From assembly GCA_035649635.1 (NCBI GenBank), contig DASRJE010000055.1, positions 1 through 64,000 on the forward strand: DNA of 64,000 bases. Direction: 5' to 3'. A program made the position numbers and the translations under genes. The DNA comes from Gp6-AA40 sp035649635 (GTDB lineage Bacteria; Acidobacteriota; Vicinamibacteria; Vicinamibacterales; UBA2999). The notes beneath the pieces were generated by a model. That model had not been told where the DNA came from. It was given only the letters and a program-made list of their open reading frames with translations, and did no database searches. Of this stretch, positions 53,501-61,070 are shown in pieces. Position 1 is the first letter of the stretch, and the number at the start of each line of letters is the position of its first letter.

Positions 53501-55681
53501 CGAACTCACTCTGAAAGGAATCAACGTCTTCGTTTCCCCAGCAGCAGACTTCGCCGTGACCTCGAGGAGATACTCGCCCGCAGGGATCGTCGCAAGGCTC
53601 AGCGTGATTTCATGCGTCGTTCCGGCCACTGCCGACGCTGTGACCGGCACGTCGGACATCTTCGTTCCGCCGCGATTGAGCAGGACCGCTGTCGCCTCCG
53701 GACGCTCCGTCCCTGGCGCGTAGGCGTTGAATCGAATCAGCACTCGCTCCGTTCGAGAGAACTCGCGACCGGCGGCAGGAACGGCGTTCGCATCGGCCGT
53801 GATGGTCCGTAGCTCCGGAAGCGTGCGCGCGCGGTAGAGACGTGGCGTGCCGATCAACACTTGCGGTGTCGTGAAGTCGGGGACCTCCAGGTCGCGGATC
53901 TCCGAGTCAAGCGTCCCGCCAGTCGCGCCCTCGACGGTGATTCTCAATTCGACCTTGCCAGGCGGCGCGTCGAATGTCAGCCGTTGCGGCGCCAGTGCGG
54001 CCGCTTGTACCGATGCACCTGCCGCTCCCAGCGATCCGGTTGTCGGCGCCGGAACGACCGGACGCTCGGGCGCACGTCCGCGGAACACGACGTTGCCTGC
54101 GGCAGTCGCCGCGAGCAGCGACACGCGTCCCGCAGGTTCGCGCCGATCACCGGGAGGAAATATCAGCGGCTCCCACACGAGCGTCACGCGCGTGTTGCCG
54201 CCTTCCCCGCGCTCAGTACCCAGCCATGTGCGGACATATTTGCCGGCCTGGACCGAGGTGGCGATCGATGCCAGCGCCGTCTGCACCGGCTTGGCCACGT
54301 CAGGCGTCGGCGTCGACGCTCGAACCGCATCGTCCGGCGTGATCGCCCAGAAGCCTCGTCGCGCGCGAACGTTGACGTCTCGTCGCTTTACACGCACGGT
54401 GATCTGGTGGAACTTGCCGTCGTTGGGCGCCGAGCTGTTGTAGCCGAGCAAGTAGTAGTAGCTCGAATCGCGAACGACGGCCGTAAGGCCCTGCTCGAGC
54501 GTGTTCCGATTGACGATGGCCTTGCCGTCAGTCTCCTCCGATAAGGAACGGAGCGTGTCCTGTGTCATACGGAGGGCGCGCGCGTCGGTGGCAAAGCTTG
54601 GCGGCGGACCGCTTGGTATATCGTCGAATCCGAACTCGAACGGGGCGAGTCCCCGGGGATCGAGAGAATAGAAGGACGTGTTGTTTCGATTCGCCAAGTC
54701 GGTCACTTCTCGCATGCGCGAGTAGACGTCGCTCTGGCCGAACCACTCCGCCGTGATCTCCCGGTTGCTGTCCTGTTGCCCTGCCGCGACCGCCGATTGG
54801 ATGGGATCTGCGGGCGCCGACGCATCCGCCCGTCGCATCTGTGGGGGCAGCATCGCCGTAAAGCCTTCGCTGACGTAGATGACCGACTTGCGTCCTTCCC
54901 GAAGCGAACCCAGGCGGACCGACAGTCCTCGCAAGGCACCCATGACGACATCGTTCCGGATGCGCTCGACCTGATCGGTTGAATAGCGAGCGTAGTTCTG
55001 CTCGAACTGGTTCACCGGCGTGTAGTCGAACTTCCGGCCGACGAAGTTGTTGATCGCGCCGACCACCAGGTTGTGATTGCGAGTGAACGAGAGATCCGTG
55101 ACGGGCGTCAGCGGATACATGATCGCGACGATGTCGTTCGGCCGCAGCTGATTCTGGACGAACCGCGTCAGCGGATCGCGGACAGTGATCGAATTCGCGC
55201 GACGCACATGGTAGTCGTCGAAGAAGAACACGAAGACGCGGATGTCGTCGCGGTTGGCGATCAGTTCCTCGTCGTTACGAGTCCGTATCTCTGAGGGCGG
55301 AGGCGCACCTGGCCGTGGGTTCCCGTCGACCTTCACGAGCGAGAACTGCTCGACCGAAACCGGCTTGCCGTCCTCGAGCACCTCGAAGTCGGCCTGTGTA
55401 AGATTCGTGACCGGCTGCTCTTTCTTGTCGTCGACGATCACATCGACGCGGACGAAGTTAATCCCGCCGCGGAAGACCGGCTGCTGATTCTGCTGATCGC
55501 CGCCCGCGGGCGAAGCGGCGGGCTGCTGCCCGGCGGGCTGCTGCCCAGCCGGCTGTTGACCAGACGGTTCCTGCCTGTTTGCCGGCGCATTGTCCTGCTG
55601 GGCAGCGCCCGGCTGAACTGCGCCAAGCGCGATGAGAAGCGAGAAGAGCAGCAACGCCCGGGTGGTAGAAGGGCAATTCAT
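53498..55681 (-). CDS. large VWFA-related acidobacterial domain protein
   Basis: 727 residues: signal peptide (LLLFSLLIALGAVQPGAAQ), then a Gln/Pro/Ala repeat (GQQPAGQQPAGQQPA). The acidobacterial leader (GGINFVRVDVIVDDKKEQPVTNLTQADFEVLEDGKPV) follows, then a VWA-like core where the MIDAS is replaced by FFFDDYHVRR. YVSEGFTAMLPP and LRSLSEETDGKAIVN follow, then about 300 residues of beta-rich C-terminal domains. It is likely an exported adhesion or scaffold protein. Promoter is at 55705-55733. Confidence 0.82.
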   Translation of the reverse strand: MNCPSTTRALLLFSLLIALGAVQPGAAQQDNAPANRQEPSGQQPAGQQPAGQQPAASPAGGDQQNQQPVFRGGINFVRVDVIVDDKKEQPVTNLTQADFEVLEDGKPVSVEQFSLVKVDGNPRPGAPPPSEIRTRNDEELIANRDDIRVFVFFFDDYHVRRANSITVRDPLTRFVQNQLRPNDIVAIMYPLTPVTDLSFTRNHNLVVGAINNFVGRKFDYTPVNQFEQNYARYSTDQVERIRNDVVMGALRGLSVRLGSLREGRKSVIYVSEGFTAMLPPQMRRADASAPADPIQSAVAAGQQDSNREITAEWFGQSDVYSRMREVTDLANRNNTSFYSLDPRGLAPFEFGFDDIPSGPPPSFATDARALRMTQDTLRSLSEETDGKAIVNRNTLEQGLTAVVRDSSYYYLLGYNSSAPNDGKFHQITVRVKRRDVNVRARRGFWAITPDDAVRASTPTPDVAKPVQTALASIATSVQAGKYVRTWLGTERGEGGNTRVTLVWEPLIFPPGDRREPAGRVSLLAATAAGNVVFRGRAPERPVVPAPTTGSLGAAGASVQAAALAPQRLTFDAPPGKVELRITVEGATGGTLDSEIRDLEVPDFTTPQVLIGTPRLYRARTLPELRTITADANAVPAAGREFSRTERVLIRFNAYAPGTERPEATAVLLNRGGTKMSDVPVTASAVAGTTHEITLSLATIPAGEYLLEVTAKSAAGETKTLIPFRVSS

Positions 55682-55704
55682 ATTCGTCGCCTTGTCTTCC
55701 TCGG

Positions 55705-55733
55705 ATGATAGAGGGTTAGCGAGGAAGGCTCAA
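55705..55733 (-). promoter_or_regulatory. sigma-70-type promoter of the large VWA gene
   Basis: On the minus strand TTGAGC (55733-55728) and TATCAT (55710-55705) are 17 bases apart. The leader would be about 17 bases and contains AAGG before the ATG. Confidence 0.5.
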
Positions 55734-55802
55734 GCCCTCAAAAGTCACACGCCCCGGCCACAGGTGAGCCATTAGCGATGTGTCGCGTTACCCTAGTGCT
55801 GG

Positions 55803-56951
55803 ATGGAGCGAACTGCACTTACAGCGTTGAGCGACGACGAACGACTCTTCCGCGACAGCGTGTACGAGTTCGCCGACCGCGATGTCCGCCCGCTCGTTCG
55901 TCAAATGGACGATGAGGCGAAGATCCCGCGCGACCTCGTCGATCGGCTTTTCTCGCTCGGCGTCATGGGCATTGAGATACCCGACGGCCTCGGCGGCGGC
56001 GGCGGAACGTTTTTCCACTCCGTCCTCGCCGTCGAGGCGCTCTCGCGCGTCGACCCGTCGGTCGGCGTTCTCGTCGATGTGCACAACACGCTGGTCATTA
56101 ACGCACTCTTACGTTGGGCGAGCGAGTCGCAGAATCGTGCGTACCTGCCGCGGCTCGCGCAGAAGTCCGTTGGCGCGTATGCCTTGTCCGAAGCAGGCTC
56201 CGGCAGTGACGCGTTCGCGCTTGCCACTCGCGCTCAGGAGCAAGGCGAGGGCTACGCGCTCGATGGCCGAAAGCTCTGGATCACCAACGGCAACGAGGCC
56301 GAGCTCTTCATCGTGTTCGCCAACGTCAATCCCGATGCGGGTTATCGCGGGATCACAGCCTTCCTCGTGGAGCGCGGCGCGCCAGGATTCACGATTGGAA
56401 AGAAGGAGGACAAGCTCGGTATCCGCGCCAGCAGCACCTGCGAGCTGGTCTTCGAGGATTGCGTGGTTGCGCGCGACTGCGTGCTCGGTGAAGTCGGCAA
56501 GGGCTACAAGGTCGCGATTGAGACGCTCAACGAGGGACGCATCGGCATTGGCGCGCAAATGATCGGCATCGCGCAGGGGGCCCTTGACCATGCGGTGCGA
56601 TACACCAAGGAACGAAAGCAGTTCGGCAGCACGATCGCCTCATTTCAAGGTGTGCAGTTTCAACTGGCTCGCGCGGCCACCGAGGTCGAGGCGGCGCGGC
56701 TGCTCGTGTACAACGCGGCGCGCCTGCGCGATGCGAAGCAGCCGTTCCTGCAGGAGGCCGCGATGTGCAAGCTCTTCGCCTCGGAGGTCGCCGAGCGCGT
56801 GACGTCGCTCGCCGTGAATCTCTTTGGCGGCAACGGCTTCGTGAAGGACTACCCAGTTGAGAAGCTGTTCCGCGACGCGAAAATCGGTCAGATCTACGAG
56901 GGCACATCGAACCTGCAGTTGCAGACGATCGCCAAGCAGCTTCTCTCGTAG
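55803..56951 (+). CDS. acyl-CoA dehydrogenase
   Basis: 382 residues: ALSDDERLFRDSVYEFADRDVRP, YALSEAGSGSDAFALATRA (FAD and substrate loop), LWITNGNEAELFIVFANV, and FGGNGFVKDYPVEKLFRDAKIGQIYEGTSNLQLQTIAKQLL. Related to but distinct from the one at 17359-18513. It oxidises acyl-CoA to enoyl-CoA, passing electrons to ETF; chain specificity cannot be read. Start chosen at the first ATG; no ribosome site, possibly leaderless. Precedes asd by 55 bases. Confidence 0.9.
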   Translation: MERTALTALSDDERLFRDSVYEFADRDVRPLVRQMDDEAKIPRDLVDRLFSLGVMGIEIPDGLGGGGGTFFHSVLAVEALSRVDPSVGVLVDVHNTLVINALLRWASESQNRAYLPRLAQKSVGAYALSEAGSGSDAFALATRAQEQGEGYALDGRKLWITNGNEAELFIVFANVNPDAGYRGITAFLVERGAPGFTIGKKEDKLGIRASSTCELVFEDCVVARDCVLGEVGKGYKVAIETLNEGRIGIGAQMIGIAQGALDHAVRYTKERKQFGSTIASFQGVQFQLARAATEVEAARLLVYNAARLRDAKQPFLQEAAMCKLFASEVAERVTSLAVNLFGGNGFVKDYPVEKLFRDAKIGQIYEGTSNLQLQTIAKQLLS

Positions 56952-56964
56952 GTGCCCGCGAAAT

Positions 56965-57000
56965 GTAGTGGTCTAAAGACTCGCCGCCACACGCTACAAT
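56965..57000 (+). promoter_or_regulatory. GTAG-footed palindrome forming the asd -10 element
   Basis: GTAG (56965-56968), a GGTCT-AA-AGACT hairpin, then CTAC (56994-56997). The foot CTAC with following AAT gives TACAAT (56995-57000), which sits six bases before the asd ATG. The -35 match is weak. Transcription from here would begin at or next to the ATG. Confidence 0.5.
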
Positions 57001-57006
57001 ACGTAG

Positions 57007-58164
57007 ATGCAAGCAGGTATCATCGGCTGGCGTGGCATGGTGGGTTCCGTGCTCGTGCAGCGTATGCGCGAGGAGCGGGACTTCGATCTGGTCGATCCAG
57101 TCTTCTTCTCCACTTCCCAGGCAGGCGCCACCGCGCCGGCGATCGGCAAGACCGTTCCGGCGGTCAAGGACGCGAACGATGTCACCGCCCTTGCGGCGAT
57201 GGACATCCTCATCTCCTGCCAGGGTGGCGAATACACCGCCGACATCCATCCGAAGTTGCGCAAGGCAGGCTGGAAGGGATATTGGATCGACGCGGCGCGC
57301 CATCTGCGCATGGCCGATGACGCAGTGATCATTCTCGACCCGGTCAATCGCGAGGTGATCGATCGCGCACTCGATCGTGGCCTCAAGGACTTCATCGGTG
57401 GCAACTGCACCGTCAGCCTGATGCTGATGGCCATGGACGGGCTGTTCCGCGCCGATCTGATCGAGTGGACGACGTCCATGACGTACCAGGCCGCATCGGG
57501 TGGCGGCGCGAAGCACATGCGCGAACTGGTCTCGCAGATGGGACTGTCCCACGCCTCCGTCGCCGACCTGCTCGCCGATCCGGCTTCGTCGATCCTGGAC
57601 ATCGATCGCAAACTAATCGCCACGCAGCGCGGCAGCGACTTCCCGGTCCAGAACTTCGAGGGGTTCCCGCTCGCCGGGAGCCTGCTCCCCTGGATTGATG
57701 CCGATCTTGGCAACGGACAGAGTCGGGAAGAGTGGAAGGCGCAGGCCGAGGGCAACAAGATCCTTGGTCGTTCCTCGCGCCCGATCCCGATCGACGGGAT
57801 CTGCGTTCGTGTCGGGTCGATGCGATGCCATAGCCAGGCGCTGACCGTGAAGCTGCGGCGCGACGTGCCGCTCGCGGAGATCGAACGGCTGCTCGCCGAC
57901 GCAAACGACTGGGTGAAGGTCGTGCCCAACGAGAAGAAAGTGACGCTCCGCGACCTGACGCCCACGGCGGTGACTGGAACGTTGACGGTCCCGGTGGGCC
58001 GGCTGAAGAAGTTGTCGATGGGCGGCGAATACCTGCAGGCATTCACCGTCGGCGATCAACTGCTCTGGGGCGCGGCCGAACCGCTGCGCCGGATGATGCG
58101 CATCATCATCGGCGCGCCACTCGAGTCTTCAGCGGATAGTCTGAGCGCGACGGCGCAAGCGTAA
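57007..58164 (+). CDS. asd: aspartate-semialdehyde dehydrogenase
   Basis: 385 residues of the Gram-negative Asd type: AGIIGWRGMVGSVLVQRMREERDF (NADP fold), active-site Cys134 in GGNCTVSLMLMAMDG, TYQAASGGGAKHMREL, and RVGSMRCHSQALTVKL with the catalytic His region. It makes aspartate semialdehyde for Lys, Thr, Met and diaminopimelate. No ribosome site; a TACAAT hexamer ends six bases before the ATG, so the mRNA may be leaderless. Followed six bases later by the DUF481 gene. Confidence 0.94.
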   Translation: MQAGIIGWRGMVGSVLVQRMREERDFDLVDPVFFSTSQAGATAPAIGKTVPAVKDANDVTALAAMDILISCQGGEYTADIHPKLRKAGWKGYWIDAARHLRMADDAVIILDPVNREVIDRALDRGLKDFIGGNCTVSLMLMAMDGLFRADLIEWTTSMTYQAASGGGAKHMRELVSQMGLSHASVADLLADPASSILDIDRKLIATQRGSDFPVQNFEGFPLAGSLLPWIDADLGNGQSREEWKAQAEGNKILGRSSRPIPIDGICVRVGSMRCHSQALTVKLRRDVPLAEIERLLADANDWVKVVPNEKKVTLRDLTPTAVTGTLTVPVGRLKKLSMGGEYLQAFTVGDQLLWGAAEPLRRMMRIIIGAPLESSADSLSATAQA

Positions 58165-58169
58165 CCGTC

Positions 58170-58922
58170 ATGCGCGGCGCGTTCTCGACGATAGCGTGCA
58201 GTATCGCGGTACTGCTGTCCCTCGCCGTTCCGGCCCTCGCACAGGCGCCTGCAAATCCGCCACCGCCGAAGATCTGGACTGTCACCGCGAGCGCTGGCCT
58301 CGCGCTCACCAGCGGCAACTCGGACACGACCAGCACCAACGCCGCCTACGACATCGTCTATGACCCGCAGCGGCGGAATCTCATCAAGTCGGCCGGTCTC
58401 TTCCTGCGCGCGCGAACAGAGGGGGATCTCACCGCGAACCGGCTTGGTTTCAACGTGCGCGATCAGTACCGCCTCACCCCGCGGCTCTACGTGTTTGGTC
58501 AGAACCTATACCTGAAGGATGAATTCAAGGACATCGACTACCTGGTCGCGCCGACTGGCGGGCTCGGATACAAGTTGTTCGACACACCCGCGACCAAACT
58601 GGACGTCGATGGCGGCGTCGGAGTCGTCTGGGAAAAGAACCCCGGCTTCGATGTGAATTCCTCGGGCGCGCTAGCGACAGGCGAAAAGTTGATCCAGACA
58701 CTCACGTCCAACACCACGCTGACCCAGGCCTTCACCGGGTTGTGGAAGATGGACGACTTCGAAGACGCCTTGTTCACGCTCGGCGTGAGCCTGGCCGTTG
58801 CCATGTCCACGCACACGCAGCTCAAAGTGGAAGCGCTGGACACCTTCAAGAACAAGCCGCCATTGCCGACCATCCAGAAGAATGACGTCGCTGTACTGAT
58901 GGCGATTGTTTACAAGATGTAG
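58170..58922 (+). CDS. DUF481 outer-membrane protein
   Basis: 250 residues. Signal peptide (STIACSIAVLLSLAVPALAQ), then the DUF481/YdiY pattern: WTVTASAGLALTSGNSDTTSTNAAYDIVYDP, GFNVRDQYRLTPRLYVFGQNLYLKDEFKDIDYLVAPTGGLGYKL, and a C-terminal strand ending VAVLMAIVYKM. It is a beta-barrel in the outer membrane; the family is salt- or acid-induced in some species, with no clear substrate. Probably co-transcribed with asd. A perfect palindrome follows its stop. Confidence 0.85.
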   Translation: MRGAFSTIACSIAVLLSLAVPALAQAPANPPPPKIWTVTASAGLALTSGNSDTTSTNAAYDIVYDPQRRNLIKSAGLFLRARTEGDLTANRLGFNVRDQYRLTPRLYVFGQNLYLKDEFKDIDYLVAPTGGLGYKLFDTPATKLDVDGGVGVVWEKNPGFDVNSSGALATGEKLIQTLTSNTTLTQAFTGLWKMDDFEDALFTLGVSLAVAMSTHTQLKVEALDTFKNKPPLPTIQKNDVAVLMAIVYKM

Positions 58923-58944
58923 CCTTCGCGCTTCATCTCTCTTA

Positions 58945-58972
58945 TCCTGCATTCTGAATTCAGAATGCAGGA
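58945..58972. repeat. perfect 28-bp palindrome after the DUF481 gene
   Basis: TCCTGCATTCTGAA and its exact complement meet without a loop (58945-58972). It lies 22 bases after the DUF481 stop. As DNA it would be a cruciform; as RNA a tight hairpin without a U-tract. It marks the left border of the degenerate kinase region. Confidence 0.85.
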
Positions 58973-59088
58973 TGTAGGCGCGCCCGATGACTCAGGTCGA
59001 CCGTCGTCCCGCGAGGGTCTCATCGAATCCAACCCACGTTGAGACGGATCAGATCGGACTCCGGCGGCTGCTCGACCGGCTGTTAGTG

Positions 59089-59362
59089 CCGCCAGCGCCG
59101 ATAGACGCGGTGACGACGTAGGGCCGATGCGTTGCCGCGCGCTCAGCGTGTGACGGTCTGCCAGTGCGTGCACCGCGATGTCCAGCGCCCGATCTTCAAG
59201 AAAACGGGATGCCGCGTCGGCATACGCCAGTCGCGACGCCACGTCGCGACGGAGGACCTCGTCGCTCCCGCACACCTCTGAGACGAAGCGCTCCCGCTCC
59301 GTGCGCGGATGATCCAGCGCCGCCTGGCAGATCCGTTCGACTTCGTCCTCGCGATTGGACAT
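59089..59362 (-). pseudogene. remnant of an acidobacterial Ser/Thr protein kinase, N-terminus only
   Basis: From ATG 59362 the frame reads SNREDEVERICQAALDHPRTERERFVSEVCGSDEVLRRDVASRL, then FLEDRALDIAVHALADRHTLSARQRIGP. That is the standard N-terminal extension of acidobacterial kinases. It then shifts frame: the next frame reads PYVVTASIGAGG, the start of the Gly-rich loop. The kinase domain beyond is gone. A one-base loss plus truncation makes this a pseudogene. The intact-looking kinase downstream is on the opposite strand. Confidence 0.65.
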
Positions 59363-59640
59363 CAGACCGGAGTCTCCCGTCCTGAGTCGACCGACTTCGA
59401 CGAACCCGACAAGACAAAGCTGGAGTGCCCCCACTCTAGCGGCTTCACGGTGCGTCCTGGCCGGTTGCGCAGATCTTCGCCTGTCCCCGACGACATGCCC
59501 TGTTTCGACGTTCCGTTCCGCCTTGAGTGGCAAGGATGCCTTCGAGCAAACCTTCCGCTTCTCGGCGCGCCACGGCGCGGGCGCGTGCCGTGTCCATCCC
59601 TTTGTCTATCAGCCGCCGAAGGACTGGAGGGGTCTGGTCA
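59363..59640. other. gap with no recognisable gene
   Basis: Several short frames cross this stretch but none has a ribosome site, homology that I recognise or sensible composition. It lies between two decayed genes and is probably degraded coding DNA. Confidence 0.5.
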
Positions 59641-59897
59641 ATGGTGGTCGCGTCAGCGCTGGTCGTGCACGGACCGGCGCGTGCTCACCAGGAGACAGCG
59701 AGGATTGCTCGAGTCCGTTCCGGCGTCCCCATGATTAACGCAGCTATTGCCAGAGGCAATGAGCGCTCGCCAACGTTCCGTCGTCTGATCGAGACGATCG
59801 GCAAACGATCTGAATGGACGCGCCAGCTACGGCACGTACGAAACGGATGCGGCTCTCGAAGTCGGGCTGGCGATCGAACGGGAGATCTGTTGAAGGA
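59641..59897 (+). pseudogene. degenerate fragment of a secreted acidobacterial protein
   Basis: From ATG 59641: a hydrophobic start (VVASALVVHGPARAHQ), then RIARVRSGVPMINAAIARGNERSPTFRRLIETIG. The continuation appears only in another frame (RASYGTYETDAALEVGLAIEREIC, stop at about 59897). The two pieces look like the beginning and end of one longer protein whose middle has been deleted with loss of frame. I recall similar uncharacterised acidobacterial proteins, hence modest confidence. Confidence 0.45.
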
Positions 59898-60086
59898 CTA
59901 CGAGTGGGGGGTGCCACGACTGAGGGCCAAATAACCTTCGCGCACCACAGCGCCGTCACACGTTACCTATGGGTGCCTTGGGAAGAGACCCTCGCACATG
60001 GCGAAAGGCGGCCCGCGAATCGGAAATCCTGCGCGCCCGATATCTATGGCGCTGCCTACGGCAACCCATATAATCCGAGCGGTTCC

Positions 60087-61070
60087 GTGTCATTCGCCCC
60101 TGGAACGCGGCTCGGCCAGTATGAAGTCACCGGCTACATCGGGGCCGGCGGCATGGGCGAGGTGCTTCTCGCCACCGACACCCGGCTCGACCGGGAGGTC
60201 GCGCTCAAGGTTCTCTCCTCCGAGTTCTCGTTGGACAGCGACCGGCGGCGCCGTTTCATGCGCGAGGCGCGTGCGGCCGCCGGCCTCTCCCATCCCGGCG
60301 TCGCCACTATTTACGATGTCGGCGAGGCCAGCGGCGTCGACTACATTGCGATGGAGTACATCGAAGGGCGGACGCTGGCGGAGAGAATCACGGGAACGAC
60401 AATCGCGCTCGATGAGATCGTGGGAATCGGGATCCAGATCGGCGACGCCCTGTTCGCCGCGCACACACGCGGCGTCGTCCACCGCGACATCAAGCCCGCC
60501 AACGTCATGATCACGTCGCGTGGCCAGGTCAAGGTGCTGGACTTCGGACTGGCAAAAGTGGAACCAACCGTGACACGCGCGGCGGACGATGTCACGCGCG
60601 AGGCAGCAACAACGCCTGGTCTGGTGATGGGCACAGTTCCGTATATGAGTCCCGAGCAGGGTATCGGTGCACCACTCGACCGGCGAACCGACGTTTTCTC
60701 GCTAGGCGTCGTGCTGTATGAGATGGCGACCGGACGGCGGCCGTTCAACGGAACGACAGACCTACATACCATCGACGTGATCCGGCACGACGAGCCGGAT
60801 GCTATCGCCCGGTACAACCGCAACATACCAGCCGAACTGGAGCGGATCATCCAGAAGTGCCTCGAGAAACAGCCGGATCACCGTTACCAAAGCGCGCAGG
60901 AGCTGGTGATCGATCTCCAGGCTCTGCAGCGCGTGAACCACGCCGCTGCGGCGGTCCGCCAGAGCGGCCACGTCACAACCTGCCGGCCGAGCTCACCGGC
61001 TTCGTCGGACGGCGGAAGGAGCTCGCGCAGTTGCAATCGATGCTCGCGTCATCGCGCCTGGTGTCGTTGA
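60087..61070 (+). CDS. PknK-like Ser/Thr protein kinase, kinase part (frame broken)
   Basis: From GTG 60087 (SFAPGTRLGQYEVTGYIGAGGMGEVLLA, the usual acidobacterial kinase opening). Hanks kinase with VALKVL lysine, HRDIKPANVMI catalytic loop, DFGLAKVE, MSPEQ and RRTDVFSLGVVLYEMATG. The true reading ends near LQRVNHAAAAVRQSG (about 60953). After that the frame gives nonsense and stops at 61070. The missing continuation is the ATPase frame at 60857-63031. A TATAAT hexamer is at 60069-60074. Either a real pseudogene or a one-base sequence error. Confidence 0.82.
   Translation: MSFAPGTRLGQYEVTGYIGAGGMGEVLLATDTRLDREVALKVLSSEFSLDSDRRRRFMREARAAAGLSHPGVATIYDVGEASGVDYIAMEYIEGRTLAERITGTTIALDEIVGIGIQIGDALFAAHTRGVVHRDIKPANVMITSRGQVKVLDFGLAKVEPTVTRAADDVTREAATTPGLVMGTVPYMSPEQGIGAPLDRRTDVFSLGVVLYEMATGRRPFNGTTDLHTIDVIRHDEPDAIARYNRNIPAELERIIQKCLEKQPDHRYQSAQELVIDLQALQRVNHAAAAVRQSGHVTTCRPSSPASSDGGRSSRSCNRCSRHRAWCR

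Noticed and set aside
59363..59640. A plus-strand gene upstream of the secreted-protein fragment
   Set aside because: Frames lack start signals and recognisable domains; composition looks like antisense of decayed coding DNA.
60940..60975. Programmed -1 frameshift in the PknK-like gene
   Set aside because: No slippery heptamer or downstream pseudoknot is apparent; a single-base deletion explains the frames better.
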